A stretch of 64,000 nucleotides of DNA from Acorus gramineus (GCA_030737835.1 CM060857.1:2380716-2444715), one strand, 5' to 3'; counted from the stretch's first letter, positions 24,731 to 36,998 are shown. Numbers and translations are program-made. The notes: generated by a model not told the origin, from the sequence alone.

Positions 24731-25456
24731 ATGTGGAAATCAATAATGACGTGCCGCCACGTGTCCGAGGCTCTCCGCGCATCAACGCCCGCGCCCGCGC
24801 TCGCGCACACGAGCGCGCCCGCGCAGGAGGCGCGCATTGACATCCTCGTGCGCGCGCGCTTCACCGTCCTCTCCCTCTCCCACGACGGCGTCGCGACGCC
24901 CGTCGCCGTGGCCCCCGCCTTTCGAAGGCTGGGCCTCCGCTTCCGCCTCGACGACGTCATCCGCGACGGCGACGCCTCGCTGTGGCGCGTGGTCTTTTGG
25001 ATGCTCGACCAGCACCGCCTGCGCGGGGAGGCGATCCGCACCTCCGCCTTCGCGCGCGAGTGCGCGCGCTGCGTGCGGCGGGCCGCGGACTCGGTGGCGC
25101 GCAACGGGTTCGAGCGGGGGGATTTCGAGTGCGAGCTCGAGCTACTCATCACCTGCGTTTACCTCGGGGAGCCGGAGGAGGCCGCAGTGGCCTGGGCGAC
25201 GTGGTGGTCCGAGAGGCAGAGCGGGTGCAAGGTGGGGACGGTCCCGGCTTCGGAGGCTTCGATCGAGGCTCTCGGGGCGGAGAATTATGAGGCGGGGGTG
25301 GGCGAGGAGTGCGCGTGCGCGGTGTGCCTGGAGGGGTTGGAGGAGGGGGAGTTGGTGTCTCGAGTTCCATGTGATCATCTCTATCATTCGGAGTGCATCG
25401 TAAAGTGGCTTAGATGTAACGGTTGTTGCCCCCTTTGTCGCATCAGGATTACATGA
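24731..25456 (+). CDS. RING-H2 E3 ubiquitin ligase, intronless (family copy 1)
   Basis: A 241-aa intronless frame ends in a perfect RING-H2 finger (about residues 194-237): CAVC, then C-x-H-x2-H-x2-C, then C-x2-C, with spacing C-x2-C-x14-C-x-H-x2-H-x2-C-x10-C-x2-C. This is the zinc-binding fold that recruits an E2 enzyme. Upstream is a family-specific region with no known domain, including VSEALRAS near the start and YLGEPEEAAVAWATWW near residue 146. The ATG at 24731 is supported by the matching MW start in the three paralogues. The gene is extremely GC-rich and full of CGCG words, unlike its surroundings. Copies 2 and 3 carry an intron at the codon boundary corresponding to Gln32/Glu33 here, so copy 1 lost it or the others gained it. 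The substrate is unknown. Confidence 0.88.
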   Translation: MWKSIMTCRHVSEALRASTPAPALAHTSAPAQEARIDILVRARFTVLSLSHDGVATPVAVAPAFRRLGLRFRLDDVIRDGDASLWRVVFWMLDQHRLRGEAIRTSAFARECARCVRRAADSVARNGFERGDFECELELLITCVYLGEPEEAAVAWATWWSERQSGCKVGTVPASEASIEALGAENYEAGVGEECACAVCLEGLEEGELVSRVPCDHLYHSECIVKWLRCNGCCPLCRIRIT

Positions 25457-26783
25457 ATGAACGTTGATATACTCAGTCTGGTTCACTTTCATCTCTAGTT
25501 TAGATGGCTGATCATACTCTTGATTTAGGTTTTGGTAAATGATGTTTACCATTTGGTTGGGGATAAGATGTTTGAGTATTGTTTATATTCAATTAATAAT
25601 GTGAAATAGAAGATCGTTTTTTTTTTTTTTTTTAGAGTTTGTGTTTTTGGTTGGATATGGTGGAGTGAGATATTTGGCTTTTTTTTTTTTTAGAGACTCT
25701 TGAGTAACTATCACTTAACCCATCGGAAGTTCTGATTTTAAAAATGGGAATGCATAATTTTTTTAAAAAAACAATATATATTTTAAATGATGAATCAAAA
25801 TATCAAATGGACAATTAAAAAAAAAAAGTGAAAATTTATAACAAAATACATATGTTTAAAGATATTTACATCCATGTAAATATGAATAATCCCTACAAAA
25901 AGGTTATCCCTAACCCAATCTATATTAACCCTAACATGTACCATGAAATGATTAAAATACCCCCATTTTTTACCCCTCCAAATAATCTCTTTGAAATTAA
26001 AGAAATATAAAAGTGCTACTGGAATAATTTAGTATTTTGTAATGACTAATTTATTTTTATTATTGACTATAATATTTATAAAATTTTCTATTAAATTTAG
26101 ATGAAAATTTAACCTAGGTATAATACTTAAGGCCCGGTGGTTCGTGTCATTATGGGATGGATTTTGATTCCATGTGAGATTACCAGAAAAGTGTGTAAAA
26201 TCCAATATTTGATTAGTGGTAATCTTGATGGTAATTGTGGGCTCCACTAAAATTAAAATCAAGACATGTGAGAAAATATGATGGAATCAAAATCCCACCA
26301 TTTTTTGTTTTCACAATGAATCTTAAATTAAATGACTATTTTATCATTTATAAATTAATTAAATTACTATTTATATCCATTCTAAAATAAATAACCTCTT
26401 CTCTTTTTTTACCCAATGCCTATATAATGGGTTTGTATAATTTTTTTTATTTTATAACTAAAAAACTCTATTATAATTGGCATATGTGATTTTATCTTAA
26501 CTAATATTATAAATAACATATTAAACATGCAATAGTTGGTTATTATAAACAATATATAACTAATATATTTGCGATATAACCCTGTACATATCACTGTGTT
26601 CATGATTGATTATTAAATGTGCAATAGTGATTGTTATAAAGGTGCAATAGTCGGTTATTATAAACAATTTATAATTAATATGCTTGTGATATAATTTTAT
26701 AAATTTTTTTTTTTTTTTTATAATTGTGATATGAGTAAAGAAATAAATTTTAAAATATATGCATCTATATCTATATCTATCTA
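25457..26783. other. 3' flank of RING copy 1 and AT-rich spacer
   Basis: Poly-T runs lie at 25617-25634 and 25679-25691. No further gene is evident. The final ~25 bases are a TCTA microsatellite running into the Helitron 5' end. Confidence 0.4.
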
Positions 26784-27873
26784 TCTATATTACTTATAAA
26801 AGTATGGATCCTAAAAAAACATTCACTTGACCGTTTTATCCATATCAAATTCTGAAATTTCACCCCTATCCCAAATAAAAATAGTTCAACAATTTATCCC
26901 ATCCAATGAAGCACCTTTTCGTATTCTCACCGTTCCCCAAACCACCTCATCCTCATCTTGTTATATTGTTTCATCTTATGATTCCCTCGACCACTTCCTC
27001 CGCTCCTCCCTCTCTCTCCCCTCCCCGTCATCGGCACCCGACGCCTCCATTGTCACCAACCTCTCTCCCTCCAAGGACGCCCTCACCCCCGCCCTCTTCT
27101 CATCCGACGGTATCTCCTCCTCCGACGGATCCGTCTGGATCTCCGTCTGGATCGCCCACGGCGGCCAGGTCTCCGCTTACGATTGTTGCGTCCTCCTCCA
27201 CCACCGTCCACACTATCTTTGGGTTATTTAGTCAATATGAATATGATCTAAAAGTTAAACATATAATACAAATTCTATGATTAATGTATTTACGAAAGTG
27301 TAACATGGTTTTTTTTTCTTTCACATCATCTATACTACCTATAAAAGTATGGATCCTAAAAAAACATTTACTTGACCGTTTTATCCATATTAAATTCTGA
27401 AATTTCACCCCTATCCCAAATAAAAATAGTTCAACAATTTATCCCATCCAATGAAGCACCTTTTCGTATTCTCACCGTTCCCCAAACCACCTCATCCTCA
27501 TCTTGTTATATTGTTTCATCTTATGATTCCCTCGACCACTTCCTCCGCTCCTCCCTCTCTCTCCCCTCCCCGTCATCGGCACCCGACGCCTCCATTGTCA
27601 CCAACCTCTCTCCCTCCAAGGACGCCCTCACCCCCGCCCTCTTCTCATCCGACGGTATCTCCTCCTCCGACGGATCCGTCTGGATCTCCGTCTGGATCGC
27701 CCACGGCGGCCAGGTCTCCGCTTACGATTGTTGCGTCCTCCTCCACCACCGTCCACACTATCTTTGGGTTATTTAGTCAATATGAATATGATCTAAAAGT
27801 TAAACATATAATACAAATTCTATGATTAATGTATTTACGAAAGTGTAACATGGTTTTTTTTTCTTTCACATCA
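26784..27873 (+). repeat. Near-perfect 545-bp tandem duplication of the Helitron 5' segment
   Basis: Bases 26784-27328 and 27329-27873 are almost identical, with only a few substitutions (for example TATTACTTATAAAA against TATACTACCTATAAAA, and a Ser/Leu change in the frame read). Each unit begins with its own Helitron-like TCTATA end and ends CTTTCACATCATC. Each holds the same ~134-codon open frame in GC-rich DNA (26827 and 27372), most likely part of a captured exon. I do not recognise that protein. Confidence 0.9.
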
Positions 27874-30410
27874 TCAGAAATGTTAAACCCTTCTTTCTGA
27901 GGATTATAACACTCATACTCTATGTTGGTCCATCTGATTTACGAGAAATGAAAAGATCTTCCAAGAAGAAGAATGTTATGTGGTATTTTGTGGAATAGGA
28001 GATGGAATCTTTTGATATATAGGGCTTTTGGGCTTCACTCTTATCTTTCCTCTTTTTTTTTTCTTTTTTTTTTTTTTGGTGGGAGACATCTTGTTCCACA
28101 CCTTATCAGTTATAACATGATTGGTGGACATCCTTTTCTTACCTGCAAAGAACTTTGAGAATGAAACTTTCAGAAGTGAACTGCATGGATGGAATGTGCT
28201 TTTATCCTCTTTTAATCATCTTTCTATCTCTCAACAAGTATTTATATCATTGAATTTGTTTGTTGCCATAATAACTTTGCTAGACAATATCAAAATGCTT
28301 GTAGAAGTGGTAATATTATAGGAATTCTGTCATTCTATTGCAATTTTACTTACACTCTAACTCATGAAACCACTAAAAATAGTCTAGGTTTCCTACTACT
28401 TTATTCATCTAAGAATGTTCTTTAATCTTTATTTCATTCGAATATGTGGAAACTTCCATGCTTTGATAAGGAAGTATGGATTTATGTGCTGCAGACAGTG
28501 CTTCTGCGGCAATGCGAAGGAGATTGGCTTCATCAAGGTTAGTTGTTCTTGATTAAAATTTATGCATCATTTTGATATAACATTTTTCTGTGATGAAGGA
28601 TACCTGGTGTGAGAAACTAATTTAGTTCTTGAATTTTATTCAACTCCTTCTGATTGGTTGAAATGTTGCCTGGTGGTTTGTTATGCCTATTGCCCATGAC
28701 CTTCACCTTTCCTGTAGATGACACCATTAATGCTATACTTCGGTATTGGATTACAGTGGCTTGTCCAGCAGTAAATAAGTAAGATTTCTGACCTCTATGC
28801 AACAACTTTTTAATTTTCGTTTCTACCCTGTCATTAATTTAACAATTACTTACATATCCAATTTGTTCAAATATTATCTCAAAATCAGATTTACGTAAAG
28901 ATATCAATATATTGAAATTTTAATAATTCAAAATTAAAGATATTTATTAAATCTATCTCAATTGAATTATATAAAAATTCAAGGTAACAAGGAAAAAAAA
29001 AACTAGAATTACTTTATTGAGTTTTGACCTTTAAACCTTAGTAGAATAACATTCTGGCTATTGATAAATGATAATTGAATCAGTTTCAAATTGCTCTAAC
29101 ATGGTTGAGGACTAGATTGTAGGTTTTATATTTTACCATGATTTTAGTGTTCTAACATCACATATTACTGTGTTTCTGTTTTTTTTACAAGTTTCTTTAT
29201 CACTATACGCATATTTCAAAGATCTCCATTGGTTATTGTTTTGATTTTTTTTACATGGAAATGTATGTGATTCATTTGATTTAAAGTGGTTGAGTTCCTA
29301 CCGCTTTAAAAAAATAAGGTTTATTGAAATTTTGATTGACTAATAAGTTCCACTCATCTCAATTGTTTCGATGATGTTAGGTGTCAGCCTATCAACTGTT
29401 GAAGTTTTGTTTTTATTTTTCCTTTTGTTTTTTGGACAGGAACAAGGGGCAATGAGCAACATTGTTGGGTACTCCACAGTTTTCTGTTATGTAAATGAAA
29501 TGTATACCTATAGGCTGAAGAGGTTTTCTTTAATGTTCTTGAATAGTAATTTGTGGGTTTTAATACAATTTGGGCGTATATGAATTCTGATGGCTGTTAT
29601 TTTATATTTTTGCAATCTCAAATTGTTCTGTTAGTAGTCTTATGGATTGTGCCTTGTTTTTATCTTTTCTGTTTGTTTTTCAAAAATGATTAAAAAAATC
29701 TTTTTAGAAGGTGCAAATCTTCTTAGAAATTGTAAATTTTATTATTGTCACAGTGGGGTTGTACATTAGAAATAACCTTTCTTGAAGATTTTACTGTATT
29801 CAAGTATTGATAAAGACCTTTTCCAACACTTTTTTCATGTTTAATGTTTTTCGTGGATCTATAATCATCTTTGTAATGAATTGGTTTTATACTTTTGTGT
29901 ATCAAATAAATGTCTATTAACACTTCTTTTGAGTAATGGATGTTTATTGGTGTTGAGGCTATTACATTATCACTTCTTTTAATTCATTGGTAAATATGCA
30001 ATATGAATAGTTAGGATGTGTTTGAGAATCTCATCATGAGAGGATTAAGACTTGTTTTAGGTTTAAAGGACTACATGATTAAATTCTTATGTAGATGTCC
30101 ATTAATATGAGAGTCAATTGCTTATGAGATATATATAATTGGAGATTGATCATAATTCATTTAAGAGTGCATACAACATATTCATACTGTGTGTCTTCTA
30201 CATGATGGGTTATATATAATCTTAGTACATGAATAAATATATTGCAATTTTTTGTTTTGTATTTCATGGGCTTTACGTATATTAATTTGATTTTTATCAA
30301 TTTACTTACTTTTCTTATGTTGTTATTGTAGTCCAAAAGTATTCTTCAAAATCACTGCCATGTTGCTATTGTTTGGATCTGTTGTCATGTATTCATTAAA
30401 CAAAGTAATT

Positions 30411-30439
30411 CATGTGCAACGCACATGTGCTTTAACTAG
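30411..30439 (+). terminator. Helitron 3' terminal hairpin
   Basis: A perfect 7-bp stem CATGTGC/GCACATG with an AAC loop is followed by TGCTTTAA and terminal CTAG. In Helitrons this structure acts as the transposition end signal, not as a transcription terminator. Confidence 0.85.
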
Positions 30440-30609
30440 TAATAGTAAAAGTATTTTAAACATTTAAACTAAATTCCTTATCATTTTTTATGTGTGAACC
30501 AAACACTGAAAGTAATTATTTGAAAAAATACCAAACAGCGTAATGAAATAATGATTCAAATAAAATGAATGACCTTAGTTGTTTTTTAACTAGTGTTATT
30601 AATCTTTTT

Positions 30610-31520
30610 TAAATGAGTCTTGTTACATGGACCCCAAAATTTGAGCCCCATTGAGAAGCCCCAATAGGTGTCATTAATTTATTAGTTTCCTGTTTGACTT
30701 TTTTTAAAGGTAAAAAGTGCAAAGACAATACTACCATTCCTTTATATTTGAATTTTTCATTTTAAAAAATAATCTCTCATTAATTGTGATTGAATAACCG
30801 TCTAAGCACTCATTCTTTGAAAAATTTTCTTTTTTACCCTCATAAGGCATCCACTACTTCAAAAATTCATTCCGGCCGGCCTTCTCATCTCCGGCGATCG
30901 GCATCACTACCTTTGGATTGCTCTCGTCGCCCTCTATCATATGAGAGGTGGATCGGCTAATGATCATGCAAGGTTAAAAATATACTGAACTACTCAATAT
31001 GCATACTTATACACATACACAATAACAAAAACGATTATACAAATCGTACTGAATAATGATTATGCAAGACTAAAAATTCAGATACAGTGGCAATGTATCT
31101 GAATTTAAATTAAATTCGATCTAAAAAATGTATTGATGATTCATTAGAACAATATGTTTTATTCAGATTGAAAAGCTTAACCTGAATGGATCATCATTGT
31201 TTGCACTACAATGAGATGTCAAATAAAAAATTATTAGAGTAATTATAATCTTCTCCTCCAATCCCCACTAAAACTGAATTTGATATTTTTTCCACATATC
31301 AATCTGAATAAAAAATGTAAATCTTATTTTGATGGTATTCAATTGAATTGAATTGATTGCTTTAAAAAGAGAGAGAATATCCTAAATCATAACTACATCG
31401 AGATTTAAGAATCTAAAAAACTTATCCATTTAGATATGAAGAGTAAAGTGTGTAATTCAATCTTGCCACCTCATAAGACTTGAGATAAGGTCTATGGGGC
31501 TTAAAAATCATTATTGTTTT
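30610..31520. mobile_element. Probable DNA element with GCCCC-rich ends
   Basis: The left side has ACATGGACCCCAAAATTTGAG and AGAAGCCCCAATAGG. Near 31495, GGTCTATGGGGCTTAAAAAT gives the inverted counterpart AGCCCCATAGACC. The right end, read in reverse (AAGCCCCATAGACC ... GAGGTGGCAAG), resembles the left end of the insertion at 43750 (GGCCCCATGATGTGGCAAG). This suggests the same family. Borders and target duplication are uncertain and no transposase is visible. Confidence 0.4.
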
Positions 31521-31652
31521 TAAATATACGTCATATATGTTCTCACTTAATTTGGGTTCTTTGAATAAATATTTCCTCTTTTTAATAGGCGTCCGATCAT
31601 TAATGGGCCTTTAGTTTGTTAGTTAAAAACGTGATGTTCGGAATTCATTAAA

Positions 31653-31699
31653 GGGTGCGTCTAACCCCACCAGCTATTTTGCTCTCCCCCCCAACCACC
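31653..31699 (+). repeat. MULE left terminal inverted repeat
   Basis: Pairs with 40771-40816. It is followed by a CT-rich tract (31800-31885) that is the likely promoter/leader of the PMD gene. A 5' untranslated exon probably ends at about 31991 (TGTAG|GTAAT), with an intron to 32659. Confidence 0.93.
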
Positions 31700-32660
31700 T
31701 GTTCCCACAACCTACTAATTTTATTATACCTAATCCCACCACACTATTTATAACAGTCATTTAAATATCTAATCCCACCCCCACCTCCCTTATTTATCTA
31801 AAACCGACTACTCTCTCCTCTCTCCTCTCCGTCTTCTTCTCTCTGCTCTCCCTCTCGTCCTTTCCCTCTCCTCCTCCTCCTTAGCCGATCTACAAAGTCA
31901 CCGCCGCTCAATCGGATCCCTCTTTCATCCTCGTACACCGCCGGAGATTCATCAGGAGGAAACGAAAATCATCCCTGCAAATCACATTGTAGGTAATCCA
32001 TCATTCCTACTTCTTCTTGAATCATTTGAATATTAATATTATTGCTCAAATCTTGTTTTTAGGGTTTAGGAAAACTAAAATGTGGATTGAAAGATTGGTT
32101 ATTCCAAAAAAAAGAAACTAGGGTTTTTCATTGGGCACCTAGGGTTTATGTTTAAATTGGATTGTGTGAGTTTTGGATAGAAACCTAGGGTTTTTCATAG
32201 AAACCTTGGGTTTATATTTGAATTGGACTGTGTTTAGGCTTCATCATGTGATTTCAAAGATTGGTTATTTCAAAAAAATAAAATAAAAAATAAATAAAAA
32301 TAGGGGGGATTTTGGATGGAACCTATGTTTTTCATAGAAACTTAGGGATTGTAATTGAATTGGATTGGTTTTATGTTCAATAATGAAGATGAATTTATAT
32401 ATTTTGTTGTGTTGACAAGACTAATGAATTGAGTGGTGGTTCATGTCCATTTATAATTCACTAATCTTAAAAAAAAAAAATTCAATTGATTGAAATTAGA
32501 ATGATTATGTTGTCACATATGTAGGGCATTACTTTTATAATGCTTAAATTTGATTCTTCTTAATAATGAACATTGTTTACCCTTCTAGAATATCATTGGT
32601 TTTTTTTTAAATGCTTTTGCTCTATAGTTGAATGCCAATGTTCAATCCACCTTATGCAGG

Positions 32661-35337
32661 ATGGCCCCCAAACAACGCATCCCTCAAACCGCCTCTCTTC
32701 GAAGACGTCAATCTGAAAGGTTGGCTAAAAGCGCACCTTCAACATCAATTGTCTCACATGCTCAAGAAGAAGAAGTGGAAGATGAAGTAGTAATGTCCGA
32801 TGAAGAGGGACACGAGGTCGAAGAAGAAGAGAGACAAGATATTTTACCAGTTGACTCTGATGTAGATGAGGATAGCATAAGAGGTCCCTTTCTTGGTGGG
32901 CCTGAGACCAATGAACTCCTCCTGGACTACAGGCATCATATCGCATATCGTGTATGGAATGGCAAGGTATGTGTAACGTAACAACTACTAATTATGTTAA
33001 TCTGTTATAAAATAAATAAATTATTCACTCTATATATGTTCCACTTTTTTTTTTAGGGTGACCGATCATTGCGATGTCGCCAACCGGCCAAGACACTAGA
33101 TAGCTGGGATTTGGAGAAGGAATCTCTAACCTTTACAGATCGAGTGAAACAAAGTGGGTTGTGGCCGCTGGCAATGTATTGCTTCAAGACACTTAATAAT
33201 CCTTTAATCACTGCAATGGTGGAGCGATGGCACCCGGAGACAAATACCTTCCATTTACCATTTGGGGAGATGACGATAACTTTAGATGATGTGGCCCAAA
33301 TAGTCGGCATTCCAGTCATGGGGAAGGCGATAAATGTTTTGACCTCTTTAACCATTGACGAAGCCTCAGATTTAGTGAAAGGGTGCCTGAATTTGCCACT
33401 TCCAGTGATTATGGATGAGTTGCGAAGGTACAATGGTAATGCTGTTAGGTTGGTGTGGCTACGAGATAAGCTTGCTTATAAGTCTGCTGGGAAGTCGGGC
33501 GTGCAAATAGATTTTGCTGTTAGAGGTTACTTATTATTTTTGCTTGGCTGTACGTTATTCAGTGATAAGACCGGGTTCACTATTCCGGTAGCATACCTTA
33601 GCCTTTTGGTTGACATAGATCGTACCGGTTCCTTTGGTTGGGGATCAGCAACACTTGCACATATCTACCGGCAACTTGGTATTGCATCTCGAGCTAACTG
33701 CAAGCAAATTTCTGGTTATCTTACACTATTAGAGGTACGTAGACTTCATGTATTGATTCTATTTATTTAAAAGTTTGACATATGCTTTTGGTTTTAAATC
33801 CTTCATCAACACTAGGGAATTTCTCTACCAAATTCACTCTCAACTTCTCTCTATAGGTCTGTAAGAGTGCCCTAGAAAAAAAAAATTGGTAGGATGTCAC
33901 AGGATCCTGGTTTATCACCATATTTGAGCAGCCTAAAGACCTTGTGCTATATATATGTCCAAATTCTATGCCTTTCTGAAAAATGGGGATGGACTATTCC
34001 AACTTTTTTATTTTAGTTAAAAAAAAAAAGAATATCAGTCTCACTATCAAATATCTATCAAGAATTATTAGTGTCACATGTCATGGTTTCTATTTGAAAG
34101 GAAGAAAAGCGTGGATGTTATCAATAATGCAGGGACCACATAAACTACACAGGCAACGTTCAGATGTGGATAGGGGAACCCTTTTTTAAAGCTATGTGTG
34201 CATATCAAATCTTAAATAATGCGAATACATGTACTATCTACACTCATTGTAATATATACATCGTTAGAAATATTATACATTTCTATGAAATAGTTCATAC
34301 AATTCATTGGAATATGTATATCATATTTTATAAAAGTATATATCTCATTATATGTGGCATGTTTTTTGTTTTAAATCCTTTATCAACAACCCTTTGCGTA
34401 GGTTTGGGTATATGAGCACCTCCTCTTTTTGAGCCCAGCACCCGACTCTACATACGACGATCAAACTCCTCGGTCTGATCGGTGGATTCGTAGTCGTAAC
34501 ATACCGGGGTTGCAAAAAAATTCTGTTGAAGTTATTCGTGAGCTCCTCGACATTGCTGCACCTGATCAGGTAGCCCTTGTCCAAAGCTTCTCATGTTTTA
34601 TTTTTTATATTTTTATTTTTTTACCTAAAATCCACATTAACTTGAAACAATACATTGCGCAGGTTGATTGGGATCCATATCGATCCGTCCGAGACCACAG
34701 ACCACTCAGCGAGTTTACCTTCTTCAAAGGATGTCTTTGTATAAATTCTATTTTTGAGCCGTACATGCCTGACAGGGTACTCCGACAGTTTGGGCACATT
34801 CAGACAGTCCCGAGATCACCAATTAGACCACAGAGAGTAGCAAAAAGGAATCGCTCCTCTACCGGCTATAAAGCAGAATATGGTGGTAGTGTGGAACAAT
34901 TGGAGCAATGGCATGATTCCGTCTTAAGTGTGGCTTCAAGGGGAGACAGGGTTTATCAATCATGGGATGCAGTTCCAGATTACATCAAATGGTTTGAAAG
35001 AATGAGTCATAGATTCGTACAAAACCCGCATAACAGGAAATTGGCGCAAATGGCCTCTACATCCGATGTTGATACGGTATACTGTTGAATTATCCTTTAT
35101 TTTTGGTGTAATTTGATTATACGAATTATTTCTCTTTTTTATATGGAACTTGTTCATTGGTAGCGTAATGCAAATGCCGTCCAATATCTTGAGTTGCTGC
35201 TGGATAAGAGGACAACTATCTCTGCCGCTCAATCCACGATCCGTGATGTTATTCATCACTTGAAGGATGGCACGCCACTCCCCGATGCACAAACTGTACA
35301 AAGGCGGTCAAAGCAAAGACACGATCGACACAGATGA
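32661..35337 (+). CDS. Plant mobile domain (PMD) protein carried by the MULE
   Basis: Five coding exons with GT-AG introns join in frame: 32661-32966, 33057-33734, 34402-34569, 34663-35076 and 35164-35337, giving 579 aa without internal stops. The start ATG lies one base after an AG acceptor, implying an intron in the leader. The first ~100 residues are basic then acidic (EEEVEDEVVMSDEEGHEVEE). From residue ~105 the PMD, also called aminotransferase-like domain, is clear: SGLWPLAMYCFKTLNNPLIT, ERWHPETNTFHLPFGEMTIT and LDDVAQIVGIPVMG. Later come VWVYEHLLFLSPAP and the WDPYR motif. Host PMD proteins of the MAIN/MAIL1 type act in gene expression and silencing of repeats. The function of the transposon copy is unknown. 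It lies within the MULE and converges with the transposase. Confidence 0.9.
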
Positions 35338-35559
35338 CCGAAGAATGATTCAAAGTACAGTCAATCCATGTGCCCCAATCAGAAAATTTCTTTTTTCTTG
35401 TTGGGAAAACTAAAGAATCAGTACATGTTTGTGACTGAAGATCTTGTAAAATAGCCTCTCTTGAACTTCTGAACACTGAATGTTTAATGTTATGAATCGT
35501 TGAATGTTGAAGTGTGATAAATGTACCAGTTATTTATATCTTTGTCATAATTGGAGTGT

Positions 35560-36745
35560 CGACTTCATGTATGTCGAGTGGTTGAAAGCATTATTTAATT
35601 CTATTAGGAGTGTCGACAGGGTTTCGGTCGACATAAACGTCCCAGGTTGACGGGAAGTCTGTCGAGCATGATCACAAGAAATGTCTTTGATTCTGTTTTG
35701 TGTATCGACGGGGTTTCTGTCGATCGGTATTTCCCAGGTCGACGGAACGTCTATTGTGGTGAATGACAACAGTTTTGGTTCTGTTTGGTGAATCGACAAG
35801 GCTTTTGTCAACATATGTAGCCCAGGTCGACAGAAGGTCTGTCGAGGTGAATGACAACATGAGTGGGTTCTGTTTGGTGTATCGACAGGGGTTCTGTCGA
35901 GCTATATAACCCAGGTCGACAAAAGGTCTGTCGAGCCGAATGTCAGAAATGGGTTGGTTCTGTTTGGTGTATCGACAGGGGTTCTGTCGAGCTATATAAC
36001 CCAGGTCGACAAAAGGTCTGTCGAGCCGAATGTCAGAAATGGGTTGGTTCTGTTTGGTGTATCGACAGGGCTTATGTCGAGCTTTATAATCTAGGTCGAC
36101 AAACGGTCTGTCGAGGAGTTCTGTCAGAAATGGGTTGGTTCTGTTTGGTGTATCGACAGGGCTTCTGTCGATCTATATAACCCAGGTCGACAAAAGGTCT
36201 GTCGAGCGAAATGTCAGAAATTGAGGGGTTCTGTTTGGTGTATCGACAGGGCTTCTGTCGAGCTATATTACCCAGGTCGACAAAAGGTCTGTCGAGCCGA
36301 ATGTCAGAAATGGGTTGGTTCTGTTTGGTGTATCGACAGGGGCTCTGTCGAGCTATATAACCCAGGTCGACAAAAGGTCTGTCGAGAATGTCAAATGGGG
36401 GTTCTGTTTGGTGTATCGACAGGGTTCTGTCGACCTGTATAACCCAGGTCGACCGAAGGTCTGTCGAGCGCACTAGAAGAAATGGGTTGGTTCTGTTTGG
36501 TGTTTCGACAGGGAATCTGTCGATGTATATTTCCCAGGTCGACGGTATGTCTGTCGAAGTAAGTGACAGAACATGTTTTTGGTTCTATTTGGTGCATCGA
36601 CAAGGGTTTTGTCGACCGGTATAACCCAGGTCGACAGAAGGTCTGTCGAGCAAAATGTCAGAACATACTTTGATTCTGACAGTTAATTCGACGGGTGTTT
36701 GGTCGACCTGTGTTTCCCAGGTCGACGAAAGGCCTGTCGAATGGA
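35560..36745. repeat. ~90-bp minisatellite of about 13 hairpin-bearing units
   Basis: Units are spaced 90 bp apart in the core (ATCGACAGGG at 35881, 35971, 36061, about 36152, 36242, 36332) and diverge toward both edges. Each unit has two inverted repeats: TCGACAG/CTGTCGA with a 5-base loop, and TCGACA/TGTCGA with a 7-base loop. They are separated by AGCTATATAACCCAGG. Ninety is a multiple of three, so both strands show long spurious repeat frames here. The array sits between the 3' ends of the two MULE genes. Confidence 0.95.
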
Positions 36746-36867
36746 TTGTCAGACTCACAAATTTTTGCCCCCAAGAATCAGATTCCATAATATAACATGA
36801 ATCTAAACATATCCAGTTGCACATAAGTGAATTATATACCACAAACCCAGAACATTCAGATTCATTT

Positions 36868-36998
36868 ACACTTTACAAAATCAGTCACATTATATGACAT
36901 TTAGGCTATCTATACAAAATGAGTCACACTATGTGACTTTACACTGTGTATACAAAATGAGTCACACTATGTGACTTTACACTGTCTATACAAAATGG
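36868..36998. repeat. Three 39-bp direct repeats with an internal palindrome
   Basis: AGTCACACTATGTGACT-type palindromes recur at about 36883, 36922 and 36961, each followed by TTTACACTGT and TATACAAAATG. They lie just downstream of the transposase stop on its 3' side, so they would be in its 3' untranslated region. Confidence 0.85.

Larger units (their letters stand above)
26784..30439 (+). mobile_element. Non-autonomous Helitron
   Basis: The 5' end reads TCTATATTACTTATAAAAG and follows an A. The 3' end reads CTAG and precedes a T. The 3' end has the Helitron hairpin CATGTGC-AAC-GCACATG (30411-30427), followed nine bases later by CTAG. These are the A|TC...CTAG|T hallmarks of rolling-circle elements in plants. 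No Rep/helicase frame is present in the 3656 bp. The interior holds GC-rich exon-like DNA (about 26930-27220) and a possible captured microexon at about 28498-28542, flanked by CTGCAG and GTTAGT and reading [13 protein letters not shown]. Both suggest host gene fragment capture, but the source genes are not recognised. Confidence 0.85.

Noticed and set aside
24691..25552. Alternative frames overlapping RING copy 1
   Set aside because: GC-rich shadows of the true RING frame; they lack motifs and vary between paralogues.
26827..27825. Two identical-length + strand frames as genes
   Set aside because: They lie in the duplicated Helitron segment, have no recognisable domain and no conserved start or splice context. 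Treated as captured DNA.
35881..36745. CRISPR-like regular repeat spacing
   Set aside because: The units are contiguous 90-bp tandem repeats without unique spacers, inside a plant MULE. CRISPR arrays are not expected in a nuclear plant genome.
35863..36842. Long open frames on both strands with repeated IDRGSVELYNPGRQKVCR-like units
   Set aside because: They arise because the minisatellite period is 90 bp, divisible by three, so many frames stay open. There is no start context, no splice sites and no family similarity.
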